In this document: piece by piece, positions 24,812 to 40,100 of the stretch
Layout of the letters: each line of letters opens with the position of its first letter
How positions within the stretch are numbered: the first letter of the stretch is position 1
From: Saururus chinensis
Taxonomy: Eukaryota; Streptophyta; Magnoliopsida; Piperales; Saururaceae
DNA: 64,000 bases
Direction of reading: 5' to 3'
Assembly: GCA_035235625.1 (NCBI GenBank)
Contig: CP141146.1
Coordinates: 26,034,501-26,098,500, forward strand
The notes under the pieces: generated by a model
Told to the model about the DNA's origin: nothing
The model's input: only the letters and a program-made list of their open reading frames with translations
The model's database searches: none
Program-made: the position numbers and the translations under genes

Positions 24812-25627
24812 GTATGATAGCCTAAATTTTGAAATTTTTGTTCATATGTTTGAGATTTTGTTAATTTTTCTTAAAATATAGCCATTATATTGTAAAAAAG
24901 TTTTGTGAAATTTTAAAGAACTATTTAGAAAAATCTCAAGTGTAATAATAACAAAAGAGATTTTAATGATCATGAAAGACGAGAATCTAGACCACTTGGG
25001 TCTATAATCCCTTGTGGGCCTTAGTTTTATGACATGAATGGAGTGGGCAATAGTCTTTATCAAAAGTATGAAAATTATTAGTGTTAATGGTATAAATTTC
25101 AAGGAGTCATGGTTATCTCCTTGATGTTGCCATAAAGTCATAATGACCTTGTGTTTTGTCAGTAATGTGTAATGGTAGATTTGAAATATTAAATGAATTA
25201 TTTATCTTATTATTACAAGTTATTGTTATTGTTATTGTTTAGCCATCTCACTAAGTATATTCATATACTCAATATCCTTGTGATGCAAATATTAAAGAAG
25301 ATTAAGTTGTTAGAAGAAATTGGTGTGTGTGGCAATGAAGACTTTTTTAGACTACTTAGTGTGTAGGATTTCTATTGTTTTTAAGTTAACTATTAGACTA
25401 TTATAAATGATTGTAGGCACATAAATGTTAATTTATTTTCGTTAGTATGTAAGATGTTCCTAGACATGTATTCAAGCAAGATCTGTTTCCTTTATACAAT
25501 AGTTTTGAAAAGTAAGGAGTTCATCCCAAAGATTTTTTAATGTGAGTTTTGATTTATTGACATTATTGTTGATTTTTTCCCACTCTAAGATTTATGAAAA
25601 TAAATTTAAAAATCTTGAGGCACGACA
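24812..25627 (+). mobile_element. LTR piece (family Z), last segment of the interrupted first copy
   Basis: Picks up after the solo LTR with GTATG and ends in an LTR-like terminus 'cttgaggcacgaca' at 25627, comparable with 'gtcggggcactaca' at 22071. It has no coding. Confidence 0.45.
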
Positions 25628-26423
25628 TTGCTCCCCTCAAATCGATTTTATCCCTAGCCCCAAAACTTTGAACATGCCCCAACAAAGGCCATAGGTCCTA
25701 AGTGTACGAAGTATCCAAACACAATATTAAAAAAAATTAATACATATGGTGTATACTTTGAATATACAACATGATGCATAGTGTACCGTCAAATTGAGAT
25801 CCGATGAAGTGTTTGTTTTAAGGGGTGGACATAATATAAAAATCATGCTTCCCCCTATATTATGACTGTCATGTAATCAAAATTGTGTGGCCCCATAGCA
25901 CCCAACACATGCATGTGTGAGGCCGAGCACCTGACGCGTATAAATGAGAGTACAATATTACAAATGAATGAACAACATTGGTTACGATTAATACTCTCTA
26001 TGTCCCATATTAATAGCTATATTTTAAAAAATATTATATCCAACGGCCCACGCCATGTGAGTAGTGGGCCTGCGCTCACGCAGCCAAAGCGTGAGCCTAG
26101 GCTCACCTCAACTTCTTCCATCTATATATATATATATATATTATTTTTATTTTTTTAGTTCGAATGTAGGCTCTTGATTTACTTATTTCAATTCGAGTTT
26201 GAACTCGAGCCAAACTTTAGATTTCCAATTCGAGCCAAGCTCTAGTTATAAATTTCGAACTTATTTAAGCTTCGACACGAGCTTCAACAGTTAAAACTCA
26301 AGCTATAAAACCTCGATACTCGGCTCAACTGGGCTTGTTAATACCCTTATAATTAGCTTTTAAAAAGTTGTTTCAATCAAATCACTCTTAGGATCCGCCT
26401 ACAAAGTTTAGCTGACTTACGAG
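25628..26423. other. Non-coding flank with a MITE-like end
   Basis: An AT-rich stretch. 'tactctctatgtcccatattaatagctat' at about 25991 is a Stowaway-like end without a clear partner. It is followed by a block 'ggcccacgcc...gagcctaggctcac' that resembles the 168-bp repeats at 35820-36330, then a (TA)n run at about 26122-26140. Confidence 0.4.
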
Positions 26424-26681
26424 ATGCTCTCCTTTGCTCTAATAGTGGACTTTTTCGCAACAAAGTACAAGAAGCATAAGGCATCTTGCCCCAAGCTGCC
26501 TGAACGGATAGAAGTTCTGGTCTGCCCCATGGACGATCACCATGTTAATTTGGGAAGCTGGGCTTCACGTGTTGAAGAAAATGAAAATGACTTCGGCCTA
26601 ATTGGCGGTGGTGAAGAATTTCATGAAAAGGAAAAAAGAGTGATAACGATGATGCTAGTGACAAAAGCATTGTTTGGTTAA
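26424..26681 (+). pseudogene. Possible exon fragment of a ZIP-type metal transporter
   Basis: An isolated 85-residue frame. Its first part (ALIVDFFATKYKKHK) resembles the transmembrane-3 end that precedes the variable loop in plant ZIP zinc/iron transporters, and its tail (EKRVITMMLVTKAL) sits where ZIPs resume with a helix. No further ZIP exons and no convincing histidine-rich loop are seen. If this is right it is a single stranded exon; the resemblance is weak and it may be chance. Confidence 0.2.
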
Positions 26682-28317
26682 AAATTGAAAACATGATTAG
26701 TTACCCTTCACAATAGACTATGGCAATAGATTAATGGCGAACAAGTGTAGGAATCCGCAATGGGTTAAAAGGTGTTTGACGCCTTCTTAGTTTGCCCCTT
26801 CAAAACCCAGAGTGACAGAAGAGACATAAACCGGGCGGAAAGAATTCAGGATTATGACATCCAATCTCATCAAGAAAGGTAACTTGGGGCAGTTTGGCAC
26901 GCTATTAAACCCAAATGGTATTCATAATTTCGCCAGTGTAAGTGATTTGACGACAAGATGTGAAGAGACGCTTTACTGTCGTCATCTAATTTTAATATTA
27001 TTTAAGAATTATACTGAATACCACCAACCTTTTTCAATTGTTTCACGAGTAATGTTATTTTGACGTAAAAATTCTCACGTCAAAAATGCCACTTCATCAG
27101 TCCCAATCAATGTGGGGTTTACTTGTAGGTCCCATTGTGGGTGTTGAAACGATGAAATAGTATTTTGACGTGACGATCATCACGTTATGAAAGTATTTTT
27201 CTTGTTTCAAGGTTTCATTTATATTGTTCTTCATAATCAATATGTAGAGCGCTGGATATTACAAAATGACATTTTATTATGATGATTAGAGGGACAGCAT
27301 ATCGTTTGATTAATTATCACAATTGGATCTTGATACTTGTGCTGATAATTAAAATTAGGATTTTGACTAGAGGTAATCAGCTGGTGCAAAACCCCGTTTG
27401 TGTGACAGGTCTGTGCATCCTTGATCTTGGGTGATGGATCGCCGGTGAAGCTTAACTAGCTAATCACAACTCCATTTTGGCACCATTAATGATGTTATCA
27501 TTTCCGTTACAAAGAACTTATAGGCATTCCCTAACTAACAAGAGGGATCATACATTGGGGATTTGGTGACAAGAAGATATGATATAGGCCCAAAAGCCTA
27601 CGAATGCTATTTTGATGATGACATATGCTTTTCATTGATGGTGCCAGTTTATCTTAATAGATTATTAGTCTTTCGTCCTTGTGTGGCTGAAATTCGATGG
27701 TTCCTGCTTCAGACACAAATTTGCAGAAATGGACAGAGTGAAGAGGGTCCATCGAGACAAATTTGGAGCCAAGGGGCCGGTTGACGGAGTGGCATCTGAA
27801 TCCCGATTGAGCCCAGCCTTATTCTAGTCTGTACGACTTGAATAAACTATGTTGATTGAGTGGCCGCGTTTTCTACGTTGAGATCTTGTGTGTCTTTCTC
27901 TCTATGATCTCGTACGGAGGCAGGCGGTCATGAACTGATCACAATCCATAAAGAAGTTGCAACTTGTAAGCTGATGGCCTACAGCTCTAATGGCTCATGA
28001 GAAAGGCAGTTAAGTTATACGTTGATTAGAGGATAATCTAATTTTATTGGTTTAAGAGAGTAAGCTGCTGTCTCTATTATCAAAATAACTTCCTTTCATT
28101 TCTGTTTCTTTTTATATAAAAGAACCTCGGCTGATGGTAAAAAGTTATTGTAAGAGCACTATCAAAACTTCTTGATATGCCAAACAAACCGTACTAATTC
28201 CTATCTTTCCCTAATAACAAACTTAAGCTCCCACTGCATATTCAAAAGTGAGTAAGCTTTTAGTATGCGGACAAACATGTTCAGCTTTTATTTATAGCTC
28301 GTGAACATTAAAAATGT
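26682..28317. other. No recognised gene
   Basis: Mixed composition, with scattered short open frames (26854-27063, 27563-27784) that I cannot assign. No target duplications or terminal repeats found by eye. Confidence 0.4.
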
Positions 28318-29377
28318 AAGGGTGTCACTCGATAGGGTATGGGTTAAGTAAGACTTTATCCACATTCATATCTATTTTTAAAAATTTTACCCACACCCTA
28401 CTCATTATCTATTTTCTCATTAATTACTCTTATATTACCCAGTACTCATTATTTATTATCCAATGGGTAAATAAGCAAGTACTAGGTAAACAACGAACCG
28501 ATTAATTAAATAAAAATAATACAAAATAAACTCTCATAAATAATTTATATTTTTTAAAAACCTATCTATTGTATCACAAGTTCAACTTAATAAGGACATG
28601 CGTAATATTACATACACAAACCTCATAGTTCAAATAAAAAATAATATAATAAGAATTTAATACCTTTTAAAAAAAATATAAAGACCTCAAAGTAATTTTT
28701 ATTAGTCCAAAATACCTCGCTCTTCATAGCAAAATGCTACAAAATATAAAACTAATCTTATTATATATACAAACCTTACCTTTTTTATTAGCTATAATAA
28801 AGTAAGAATTAGCTACTTATCAAAACCAAATAATATGATATAAAAAACCAAAAAATAAAATTACCACTACTCACTCAACACAAAATATTTTTATTATCAT
28901 TCGCTCTCTTGGTGTGAATCATCGAAGATAAAACTTATATTAACTCTTCAAAATACATACTTTATAAAGCAAACATAACGTAATAAGACAAAAAAGACTT
29001 ATTATATTCTCTTCTATTTTTTTATTATAAGTTTATATTATAAATTTAGATATATTTCTTAAAAGCCCATATAATATATCACAATAAAATTATAAAATAT
29101 TTCAATGAAAGTACAAAAATATTTCATATATAAGAAATCCTCCTAAGGCAGAATATGCAATTACGTCTTTCTATATAATATATAATATCTATATATAATT
29201 TGGATAATAGGTAAAGGGTATGGATAAAGGGTTACCTCATACCTTACCCATATAATAATCAGGTGGGTAAAATTATCTATTTATCAATTACCCCACCCCA
29301 CCCCATACACATACATACCATGATTTCAAAGCAGGCGAGCGGGTGAGGCGGCTAAATAGTTACCCATTAACAACCCT
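28318..29377. mobile_element. Possible non-autonomous hAT-like element
   Basis: Left end 'agggtgtcactcgatagggt' and inverted right end 'agggttgttaatgggtaact' are alike and of the 'agggntgncaa' type common in plant hAT elements. 'gggtatggg/acccatac' blocks recur inverted near both ends. The AT-rich interior has no transposase. The flanking 8-mers do not match well, so a target duplication is not shown. Confidence 0.35.
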
Positions 29378-29554
29378 AAACGAGTCATGAATATATGTAC
29401 AAAACGCCACTTATTACACCTCAAGAATAAAAATGCCAAGTTTTTTTTTGGTACAAACATGCATGCTAAGTTCTTGGTATATAAAAATTGTAGGTCATCT
29501 TAATTACTTTTTTCTCTTCTTTTTTTCAGCCCAAGATTGTTGCTAAATTCAAAT

Positions 29555-29626
29555 GTGATAAGTTTATAGCTCCAATCTAATTAGCACCCCGTGATAAGTT
29601 TATAGCTCCAATCTAATTAGCACCCC
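29555..29626. repeat. Perfect 36-bp tandem duplication upstream of CKX
   Basis: A block starting 'gtgataagtttatagctcc' and ending 'ttagcacccc' occurs twice with no mismatch (29555-29590 and 29591-29626), about 430 bp before the CKX start codon. It may lie in the promoter. Confidence 0.95.
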
Positions 29627-30056
29627 GTCGGCGCCATGGGATTTTGATCTGTATCCTTCCATATCTACTTTTTGAACGTAAAGAGCTGAAGTATATGGTG
29701 CGTAACTGACAGGGGCCGAGGCCATCGTATGATTTTATCTTGGCGAACTGGCCACGGATGGGGACAAAGAAGATACAAAAGCCCAGAAGATCCCGTCAGC
29801 ATTAATGTTCACTTTCGTGAATCTGGACCTTCGTCTACCTCCGCTACATGGCTGCTGCACCATACTTTGGATAGTGGTTTCGGCAAGTGACATGCAGACA
29901 GAATCTATCCAAATCAGTTGTCTGATTCTCGCTACAACCCTTTCTTCTTCCCATTCATCTCTGCTTCAAAATTGGGGACTCCAGCTGCACAAAATGTCTA
30001 GGATGAAGCTTTCACCCTTCACCAGCCACTAAGTTTCTCCGCTACAGAAAGATATC

Positions 30057-32302
<2,246 letters not shown>

Positions 32303-32896
32303 TTGGTATCATAAGTCTTTTATTGCAATTCAATCTTACTGAGTATCTTGGCGGACTAGTATCAGAACTCTATATGGAACTCAAGCTTACTGATATTAAG
32401 TCTAAACACACAGTCCTCTTTTATTGCATATCCCATTAATCCCCAAAGTTCTATTTTTGCTGAAATCAATCTTTAATAATCCAGTATAATATCAATATCC
32501 ATAAAATGGAGTCTCCGCTACATAGTAATACCCTGTAAGAGTTCAAATTTACTTCTTGTTCTTTTGGAAAGTAATGTTTAAAGCAATTTTATTAGCGTAA
32601 AGAAGATAAGTAGATGGGCACGACAAGTCAAGCATCACTCAAAAAGGTCACATGAAGATGGATCCAATAGACAGAAAAGAACCACGCCCATGCCCATCTG
32701 ATTTAACCGAAGCAGTCTTCTGCTTGTACTTCAACTTCATCTGCGTGAAAACCCAAAGGTTTAAACATGTCACGTCAGATTTAGGGGATGACACCACGCG
32801 CATCACGATTTGAATATGGTGGAAATTTGCATACTAGACAACTCCTGGGCAAGAAGACATTATGTATTGTTTAATTTCTTTAAACAACTCCCCCAC
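32303..32896. other. 3' flank of CKX up to the MULE
   Basis: The CKX 3' UTR presumably lies in the first few hundred bases; no clear polyadenylation signal was chosen. No gene seen. The last 9 bp (32888-32896, CTCCCCCAC) are the presumed target duplication of the MULE. Confidence 0.5.
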
Positions 32897-32978
32897 GAAA
32901 AGTTTTTAGAAATAGACTCAACAAATGCCGGAATTAGGCAAGGAATTCCAGTTTTGCAAAATCAGACTTAGGCACATG
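32897..32978 (+). repeat. Left terminal inverted repeat of the MULE
   Basis: Pairs with 45903-45990 inverted. The match runs from GAAAAG through 'gttttgcaaaatcagactta', then fades at 'ggcacatgcg'. Confidence 0.9.
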
Positions 32979-33004
32979 CGAAACTCCCACACGTATGGTT
33001 CGAA

Positions 33005-33400
33005 ATGACATATATGCCCTTTCTCTTAATAAACTCCCCTCCTCGATTCCACTTTTGGCTTCTGGGTGATTATAGTCGCCTCTCGCCGGAGATCGCCAAC
33101 CAGATCCGCCTCTCCCTAGCCCCATCTCTCCCTCTGCAATCTCCTCCTCCACCTCTGTGCAGTCATAGCTACTGTCCCGCTACTCTAACTCTCCTCTCCC
33201 GGCCTACTGATAAAGGAATGCGCACCTCGTCTAGGCGATCCTCCTCTCTCATGCCCCCCCTCTCTCCCACTCCTCTGTCCTACCTCTACCGACGCTCACG
33301 GTCCCGTCCTCGGACAGATTTTCATTGCCTTTGCGCCCTTGGTGGTGCAGCTTTCATCCGTTAGCCCTCTGAAGCTTGGGCTTCATAATCGATTAGCTAG
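33005..33400 (+). other. Pyrimidine-rich leader and presumed first exon of the transposase gene
   Basis: A C/T-rich stretch just inside the left TIR that ends in a good splice donor (gctag/gtaagatcc at 33400/33401). A 119-residue open frame here is low complexity (Ser/Pro/Arg) and I do not call it protein coding. The most likely acceptor is the cag before the ATG at 37134, which would make a ~3.7-kb 5' intron. Inference from layout only. Confidence 0.4.
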
Positions 33401-34539
33401 GTAAGATCCCTGATCCCTTATTTTTTGCATAACCAAATAAATATTAAGGTAGTTTCAATAATTTTTCGCTCAGAATGGGTGCTATAATTTTATTTGATAT
33501 GATTGCTTCCACTCAGAAGTATATCCATGAATTATTTACGATATTGTTTAAATGTTTGTACTAGCTGTGATTCCACAACAAATATTTGCATTTGTCTAAC
33601 TAAAAACTGTAAGTTGCTGACAGCAAATAATTTTCTTTATGTTCTGTCAAATAGATACTTATTATATGCTTGTCTAGAAACATTTGCTTTGCTTGTTGTG
33701 TAATTTTTTTTATTTTCTCAGGTTCTGTTTTCTTGAGTTTTAATATTTGTTTTGCTGGCTACATTGGGTTGTGGTAAGAGTTCCTCTGCATTGTGATTTG
33801 TTTGGTCTTTGGCATGGTTGTTTCTTTTAGGTTCTCCTTTATGGCAAATTATCATGTATAATTTTCACTTCTGCATGATATCACTATTACCTTTTAAATT
33901 CTACTTTTTTGTATTGTAGTTCTGTTCATGTAATGATTCCATAATATTTAGTTGCAATCATTGATTATAATTTGCAATCAATGTTTATGGTTGCCAAGTA
34001 GTTCATATTATGGTTGAGTTCATTATCTTGTTGGACTTAATGCTTAATATATGTGTTGATGATTATGTCTCTGCTAAGGACTTCAAATAAGCCTTTGGTG
34101 GTTTTAATTTAAGTGCAAGAGAAAATATTTTCTAAATAGTGGATTTGGAGGGAGGCTGTTTACTAATATTCTCTTTGACAATAGGGAGAATTTTGCCCAA
34201 CTGCTTCCTCTCCCAGCATGTTTTTTGCATCGATTTTTGTATTATTTCTTCATTTTTTTTGTGACAGAGAATAGATTTCTGTATTCATGTTTGGAAAAAA
34301 TTCTTTAGATCTATATGGGTTGGTCACAGAAGTTGTTTTTTTTTCTATTTGAGTGGGGCATATATCTTAATAAATGATAGAGAATAAACAACACATTTTT
34401 ATGAGCTTCTCATTAGTTTTTTTTTATGATGATCAATTCTTCTCATTTGCTTTCGACACACATAATTTCAGGGCACTCGTTTTGGAACTTCTCAGGCTAT
34501 ATAGTTATATAGTTAATTCATTTACTCATGACTATGATG

Positions 34540-35010
34540 TGATCTGATATCTAGCGAGTAGGAGACCATATAACCTAATTTATATATTTAAAATAAAGTT
34601 AACTGATGAATCCTAACTGTTGACTGGTAGATGGTAGGAGGTTTTTCATTTTTCAAAGTACATTGTGTGGTCATTAGATGTGCTCAAGATGGGTTTACAA
34701 GGAAGGTTTGAATGTTGTGATATGCTATATAACGAGTAGTATACCATATGACCTAGTAGATGGAATAATACAAAGTTAACTGATACATCCTAACGGTTGA
34801 CTGGTAGATGGTAAGAGGCCTTTATTTTCCGAAGTACATTGCGAGTTCATTAGATTTGTAATAGTTATGTTATACTATCAAGAGTATGGTGTGATCTAAT
34901 ATTTATTGATGATGATACCGTATAACCTATAATATATGGTTAGAAGATAGTTAACTGATTTTGATTAATTGTTGACTGGTAGTTAACTGATTTTGACTAA
35001 ATCCATCCCT
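34540..35010. repeat. Left subterminal repeat array of the MULE (three ~180-bp units)
   Basis: Three diverged units carry 'gttaactgat....cctaactgttgactggtag' near 34592-34630, 34776-34808 and 34957-34984. The units also share 'accatat.acct' upstream and 'gtacattg.g.gttcattag' downstream. The same core appears in reverse orientation in the right array (43900-45100). Confidence 0.75.
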
Positions 35011-35129
35011 TCACTTCACCGCAGTACACTTATATGTCCACCTCCCCGAGGCAGCGGAGGAGAAGCCAGGGCAGAGACCAAGTAGGTGGAGGCCAACATT
35101 GAGGTGCCAGACAGTTTCACAGTGTATAG

Positions 35130-35475
35130 AGTGATTATGCTAGATCATATGATGGGATGTATTTGGAGAGTAAACATTCTGCACATAATATAGTTTCTTC
35201 ATTAGGCGTTGGTGGTTGCAGGTGGAAGTATAAAACCATAATTCCTATTGACTTGGACAATGAAGATGTTAAACTTAATGTGGGGAACATATAGATATGG
35301 TGTTACACCTTATCTATGTTTCCCACCTTACAATTAACATCTTCATCGTTTGAGTGAATAGTAATTATGGTTTTATACTTCCTCTTGCCACCCCCAACGC
35401 TTAATGATTAAACTTTGTAATAATGTGCATGACTGATTGCTCTCCAATTCAGTTACATGTAATCACGTCGCACAT
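35130..35475. repeat. Long imperfect palindrome (foldback) inside the MULE
   Basis: The left arm runs 'gtgattatgctag...attaggcgttggtgg...agtataaaaccataatt' and the right arm is its approximate inverse, centred near 35305 ('atggtgttacacc'). Each arm is about 150-170 bp. It could fold into one hairpin and may be a foldback MITE inserted in the MULE; no target duplication was identified. Confidence 0.7.
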
Positions 35476-35824
35476 CATAGACTGAATTATATTTTGTATC
35501 TTCAGCCATCTTGGTCACGGTGGATAATGTATACCCAAATGTATTTAATGGTTAGCAAATGCCTTTGTATACAGTTTTGTTGATATTGTACAAGCGAATG
35601 TTTCATAGGGTTAGAACTGCCATAATTTATTGATTATGGTGAGTGGATTGGTGGAAATATAAATAGTTTTTAATGCATTCATATACAATTCCGTTTTTGT
35701 TATAATGATGATGATAAATATTATTAAGAACAATATGAGTTGAAAAGCTACAGCTTCCCATATACATCATTAAAATACACATTGAGAAATGTTATTTTCA
35801 TTGGCTGGGGCAATTACGAAAGCG

Positions 35825-36330
35825 TAATGTTAATATGAGCCTGGGTTCATGCACACTCGCGTCTGGCCCTGCGCTATGGGCAATCAAATATACATCTGGA
35901 TGGGGTATAATACTCATATAACGAACCTCATATAGCCCAGGCACATGCATGTGTGCTTTAGCCTGGGATCATATAAATGGTACCGAAAAGTATAACGTTA
36001 ATAGGAGCCCGGCCTCTCGCGCGTCTATGTGAGCCCGGGCTACACAGCCAATCCGAAGTACATCCAATGGCCCATATTAATAAAAAAAAATGGGTCTGAT
36101 ATAGCCTATTGACATGCATTTGTGCATTAGCCAGGGCACATAGAAATGGTACTCTAAATGAAAAATTAATAGGAGACCGGAAATGCGCGCTTCTACTTGA
36201 TCCCAGGCTCCACGGTCAATAGGATGTACATCCGAATATCCGATGGCCCATAAAACATAAGGTCATTTAAACCCTTAGACTATTATGGGTCATCGGATCT
36301 AAATCGATGTAATTGCCCATAGAGCCCGGG
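35825..36330. repeat. Three tandem units with a 168-bp period
   Basis: 'ttaatatgagcc', 'ttaataggagcc' and 'ttaataggagac' start at 35830, 35998 and 36166, exactly 168 bp apart each time. The units share 'acatgcatgtgtgc.ttagcc.gg' and 'cca.tggcccat'. The third unit is partial or diverges after about 36250. Confidence 0.7.
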
Positions 36331-37133
36331 CTCCTATAAATAGATGCACGTGTGTGCGGGCTACTATAAATTTTTTCCTTAATAATATATGCATTTCGCA
36401 TCATATTTCCATGGTGTATTAAGAGAAACAATAAGAATCGCCACATTTGATAAGTCCACACGCGCGCTGCATATAGCAGACATGGGCCATACCTCATCAT
36501 AAATGTGAAAACCGTGAAAAACCCCGACGCACTTTCTAAACATCCCTCCGAAGGTTTCTTCCCAGGCTAACTGCTGAGGTATTCTCTTACGGTTCCATAT
36601 TTTCATCTCCCTAGTGGCAGATTAGATGACTTAGGTTGGCGGAAGGTGGATGTTGAATAGCAGTCTCTGCATATGGACGCATGGAGGAAGACTCGGATAG
36701 TCATGTTTCTACCTGTTGGTGTCCCTACCGGAACAGTGGTAATGTTGGATGTGGAGAATATGTTAATGTTTGTACTTTTGGATGAACTACTTCTTACCTA
36801 ATATGCTCTGCAGATGAAACAACAATGACAACTAATTTTTCAGTGTGGAGATGGTGGGTGAAAGCTTTAACTGATCCGTCTCAACTGATAACTGTTAGTA
36901 GCATTTAACATAGGTAACTCGCGGGTACACAAACTCTTGTCTTGTGTATGTACTTACATGGGTCGGTGTGCCGCATGTACAGTTGTAATACATGAAGTTA
37001 AGTTTGAGGTTAAGAATGAAATTGATGCCTGTTCACACAAAATTGTTTCAATTTTAAGCACGAATATCATTGACTGATAAGTATCAACTGATAACTGCCA
37101 GAGCCTAACTGACATTACATATGGTGTATTCAG

Positions 37134-40100
37134 ATGGATACAGATGAGCAGCCTCTGTTATGTGTGTGGGGTGTGGAGTGGGATGCAAGTCGACACAAGT
37201 ATGATTGCTCCAATGCCAAGTTGGATGTCATATTTGTTAGAGGCTCATTGACGTATGAATCCTTGGTGCCTATGGTTTACAAATTAATAGGATGTTGTAG
37301 CAGGGAATACTCTTTAAAGATGAGTTTTACATATCCTTTGGCAATCCCCATGGACGTACCTCCAACGAAAATATGTGATACTAGGACTCTTCAGTGTTTA
37401 CTACGATATGCCAAGACCAAGCACAATGGTCTACCATTGATAATAACCAAAGTGCGACATGTACATGTGTTCCATGAATGTGAGCCGAATATTGATGTAT
37501 CCGAATCAAAGATGAACGAGTCGATTATTTTCAATGATGCCAAAGAGCATAGTATACCTGCAAATGAAGTGAAGCATACGGTGGAAGTGAAGGAAGTTGG
37601 AGTGAGGCATGGCATTGAAACCAATGATAATTTGGCTAGTGCTGCTTCAGATATGGACATATTGTACATGAACACAATGGATTTCAGTGACGACCGGGAA
37701 GTAGATGACTTACTACGTGAGGCCAGGGAGTTGGAGGCAAAGAAACATCCTCCTGTTTACGTAAATTTGCAATTCGATTCTGATGAAGATCTAGTAGATG
37801 TCCCCATTGAAAGGCTTGAAGTGGATACGGTGAACATCTCCAATGTTGAGGAGAATAATGCTAACTCAAATGAGGGTAATGATGCCGGAGGAGCAAATGA
37901 TGAAGTTAGTGGGCCAAACACGATGTATAACATAGACGAAGAAGATGTCATCTACAATGGAAGGGATACGCAGGAGCAGCTTGAGGAAGACATTGACATG
38001 GCTGAAAGAAAGTGGTAAGAAGTATACAATCATTATTATTATCTGTTTTGTTTGCAAATTTATGCACGTGTAGTAATGGTTTAGTGGTTTTAAATGCAGT
38101 GATACTGAAGTACCAACAATAGCTAATGTAGTAATGTCACTCATAAATGAAGGAGATGGTGGTGGGAGGTGGAAAGCACCACAATTAAGTAGCAATTTTG
38201 GGAAAATTTCGGCACCAAAACAACTTCAAAGGTCATTTCATGTGCTTACGTAGTTAGTTAACTGATTATGCCTAACTTATAACTATTTGTCTCGTTCTAA
38301 TACCTATATAAATATATTCATTCAGCAGACTGGATGCGAAGGTGTGTGTGAACGAAAAGCACAACATGGATGTGGAGGTTGATTTGTATGACTATGGCAA
38401 AGATCCGAATGTGCTTCTACTTGGGCAAGAGTTTATGGATAAGGACTCTCTGAAGCTACATGTACACACAAGTATGCTATGCATAATAACTTTGAGTTCA
38501 AGGTAAAATATTCAAATAAATCTCGATTCACAGTTGTGTGCAATGTGTCGGGATGTCCATGGAGGTTACATGCTGCGATAAGTAATGCGTGTCGTATCTT
38601 CAAAGTGAAAGCTATGAACAATGTTCATACATGTGGGAAACCAATATTTGGAGGAGATCATAAACAAGCAAAAACGGGTATTATTGCTGACTCAGTAGTG
38701 AAATGACTTAGGAAACGTGTTGCTTATACTCCCAAGGATATTCAAGTTGATGTCGATTTGGAATATGGAGTTAAGATGAATTATTCGAAGGCATATAGGT
38801 CGAAGGTTGCGGCTTTTAACAAGTTAAGAGGCTCCTACGAGTCATCGTATGCTAAGTTGGCTACATACTTAGATGAGTTGGAGAAGGCAAATCCGGGAAC
38901 CTCAACTGCTATCCAGTACAACTCATCGGATCTGACATTCAAGTGATGCTTTGTTTCCTTTGGTTCAGCCATGGAGAACTTCAAGAGGTACATGCAACGT
39001 GTTATATGTATAGATGGCACATTCTTGAAAGGAAGGTACAAAGGGACTTTGTTTGTCATATCTACATTGGATAGTGAGAACCATATATACCCAATTGCTT
39101 GTGCTATCGGAGAAGGAGAGAATAATGATGCATGGGGATGGGTCCTTGCACATTTGGAAACCCGACTTGGTTACTTGGAGTGCCTAGTGATACTTTCTGA
39201 TCAGCATAGATCAATCACATCACAAGTAGCTCAAATGTTTCCATATGCCACACATGGATATTGTGCATTTCACATATCTCAAAACATGTTTGCACATTTC
39301 AAAGACAGAGGTTTGAACAGTAACTTCTTCAGGGCGGCTAAAGTATTTAGGTAGGAGACATATATGGAAGAAATGACCATCATTGAGGAGAAAAACCCCG
39401 AGGCCTACAAGTGGTTAACTGGAATTGATAAGTCACGCTGGGTTAATGCTTACTTTCCATCGCCAGGTATAATATAGTCACATCCAACCCATGCGAAGTC
39501 TTCAATGGAATGCTTAGTGAGTAGCGACGCTTCCCCATTGTCATGATCATTGAGGCCATCCTTTTGAAGGCTCAAGAGATGTGGTACAAGCATGGATTGG
39601 AGGCAAAACAATGGAAGGGATACTTGACTAAATATGCCGAAGCAAAGATTCAGAAGTGCAATGAAGCAACTAGAGGGATGATTTGTTATCCCATAAGTAG
39701 CCATGAGGTCTTAACTAGGTCCGAAAGAGGGGATGATCAAGTTGACCTTATCGCAAAGACTTGTACATGTGGAAAGTTTCAACAAATGGAGTTGCCATGT
39801 GAACATGCGTTGGCAGCATGTGGCCACTGAAGACTAAATTATGTTGACTATTACTCCCTGTTCTACACAACGGAAACTTATAGGCAAATCTATAACAATG
39901 GAGTTTATCCAGTACTCGAACATAAAAGATGGGAGACTCCTGAAGATGTGAAGAGCCTTAAGTTGAGGCCTCCAAAGGATAAGGCACGACTGGGCCGGAT
40001 AAAAAAGAAGAGAATTCTATCTCGAGGTGAAGAAAAATGGAGAGTACAATGTCGTACGTGCAAATAATATGGTCACTATAGCAATACTTGTACCGCGGTA

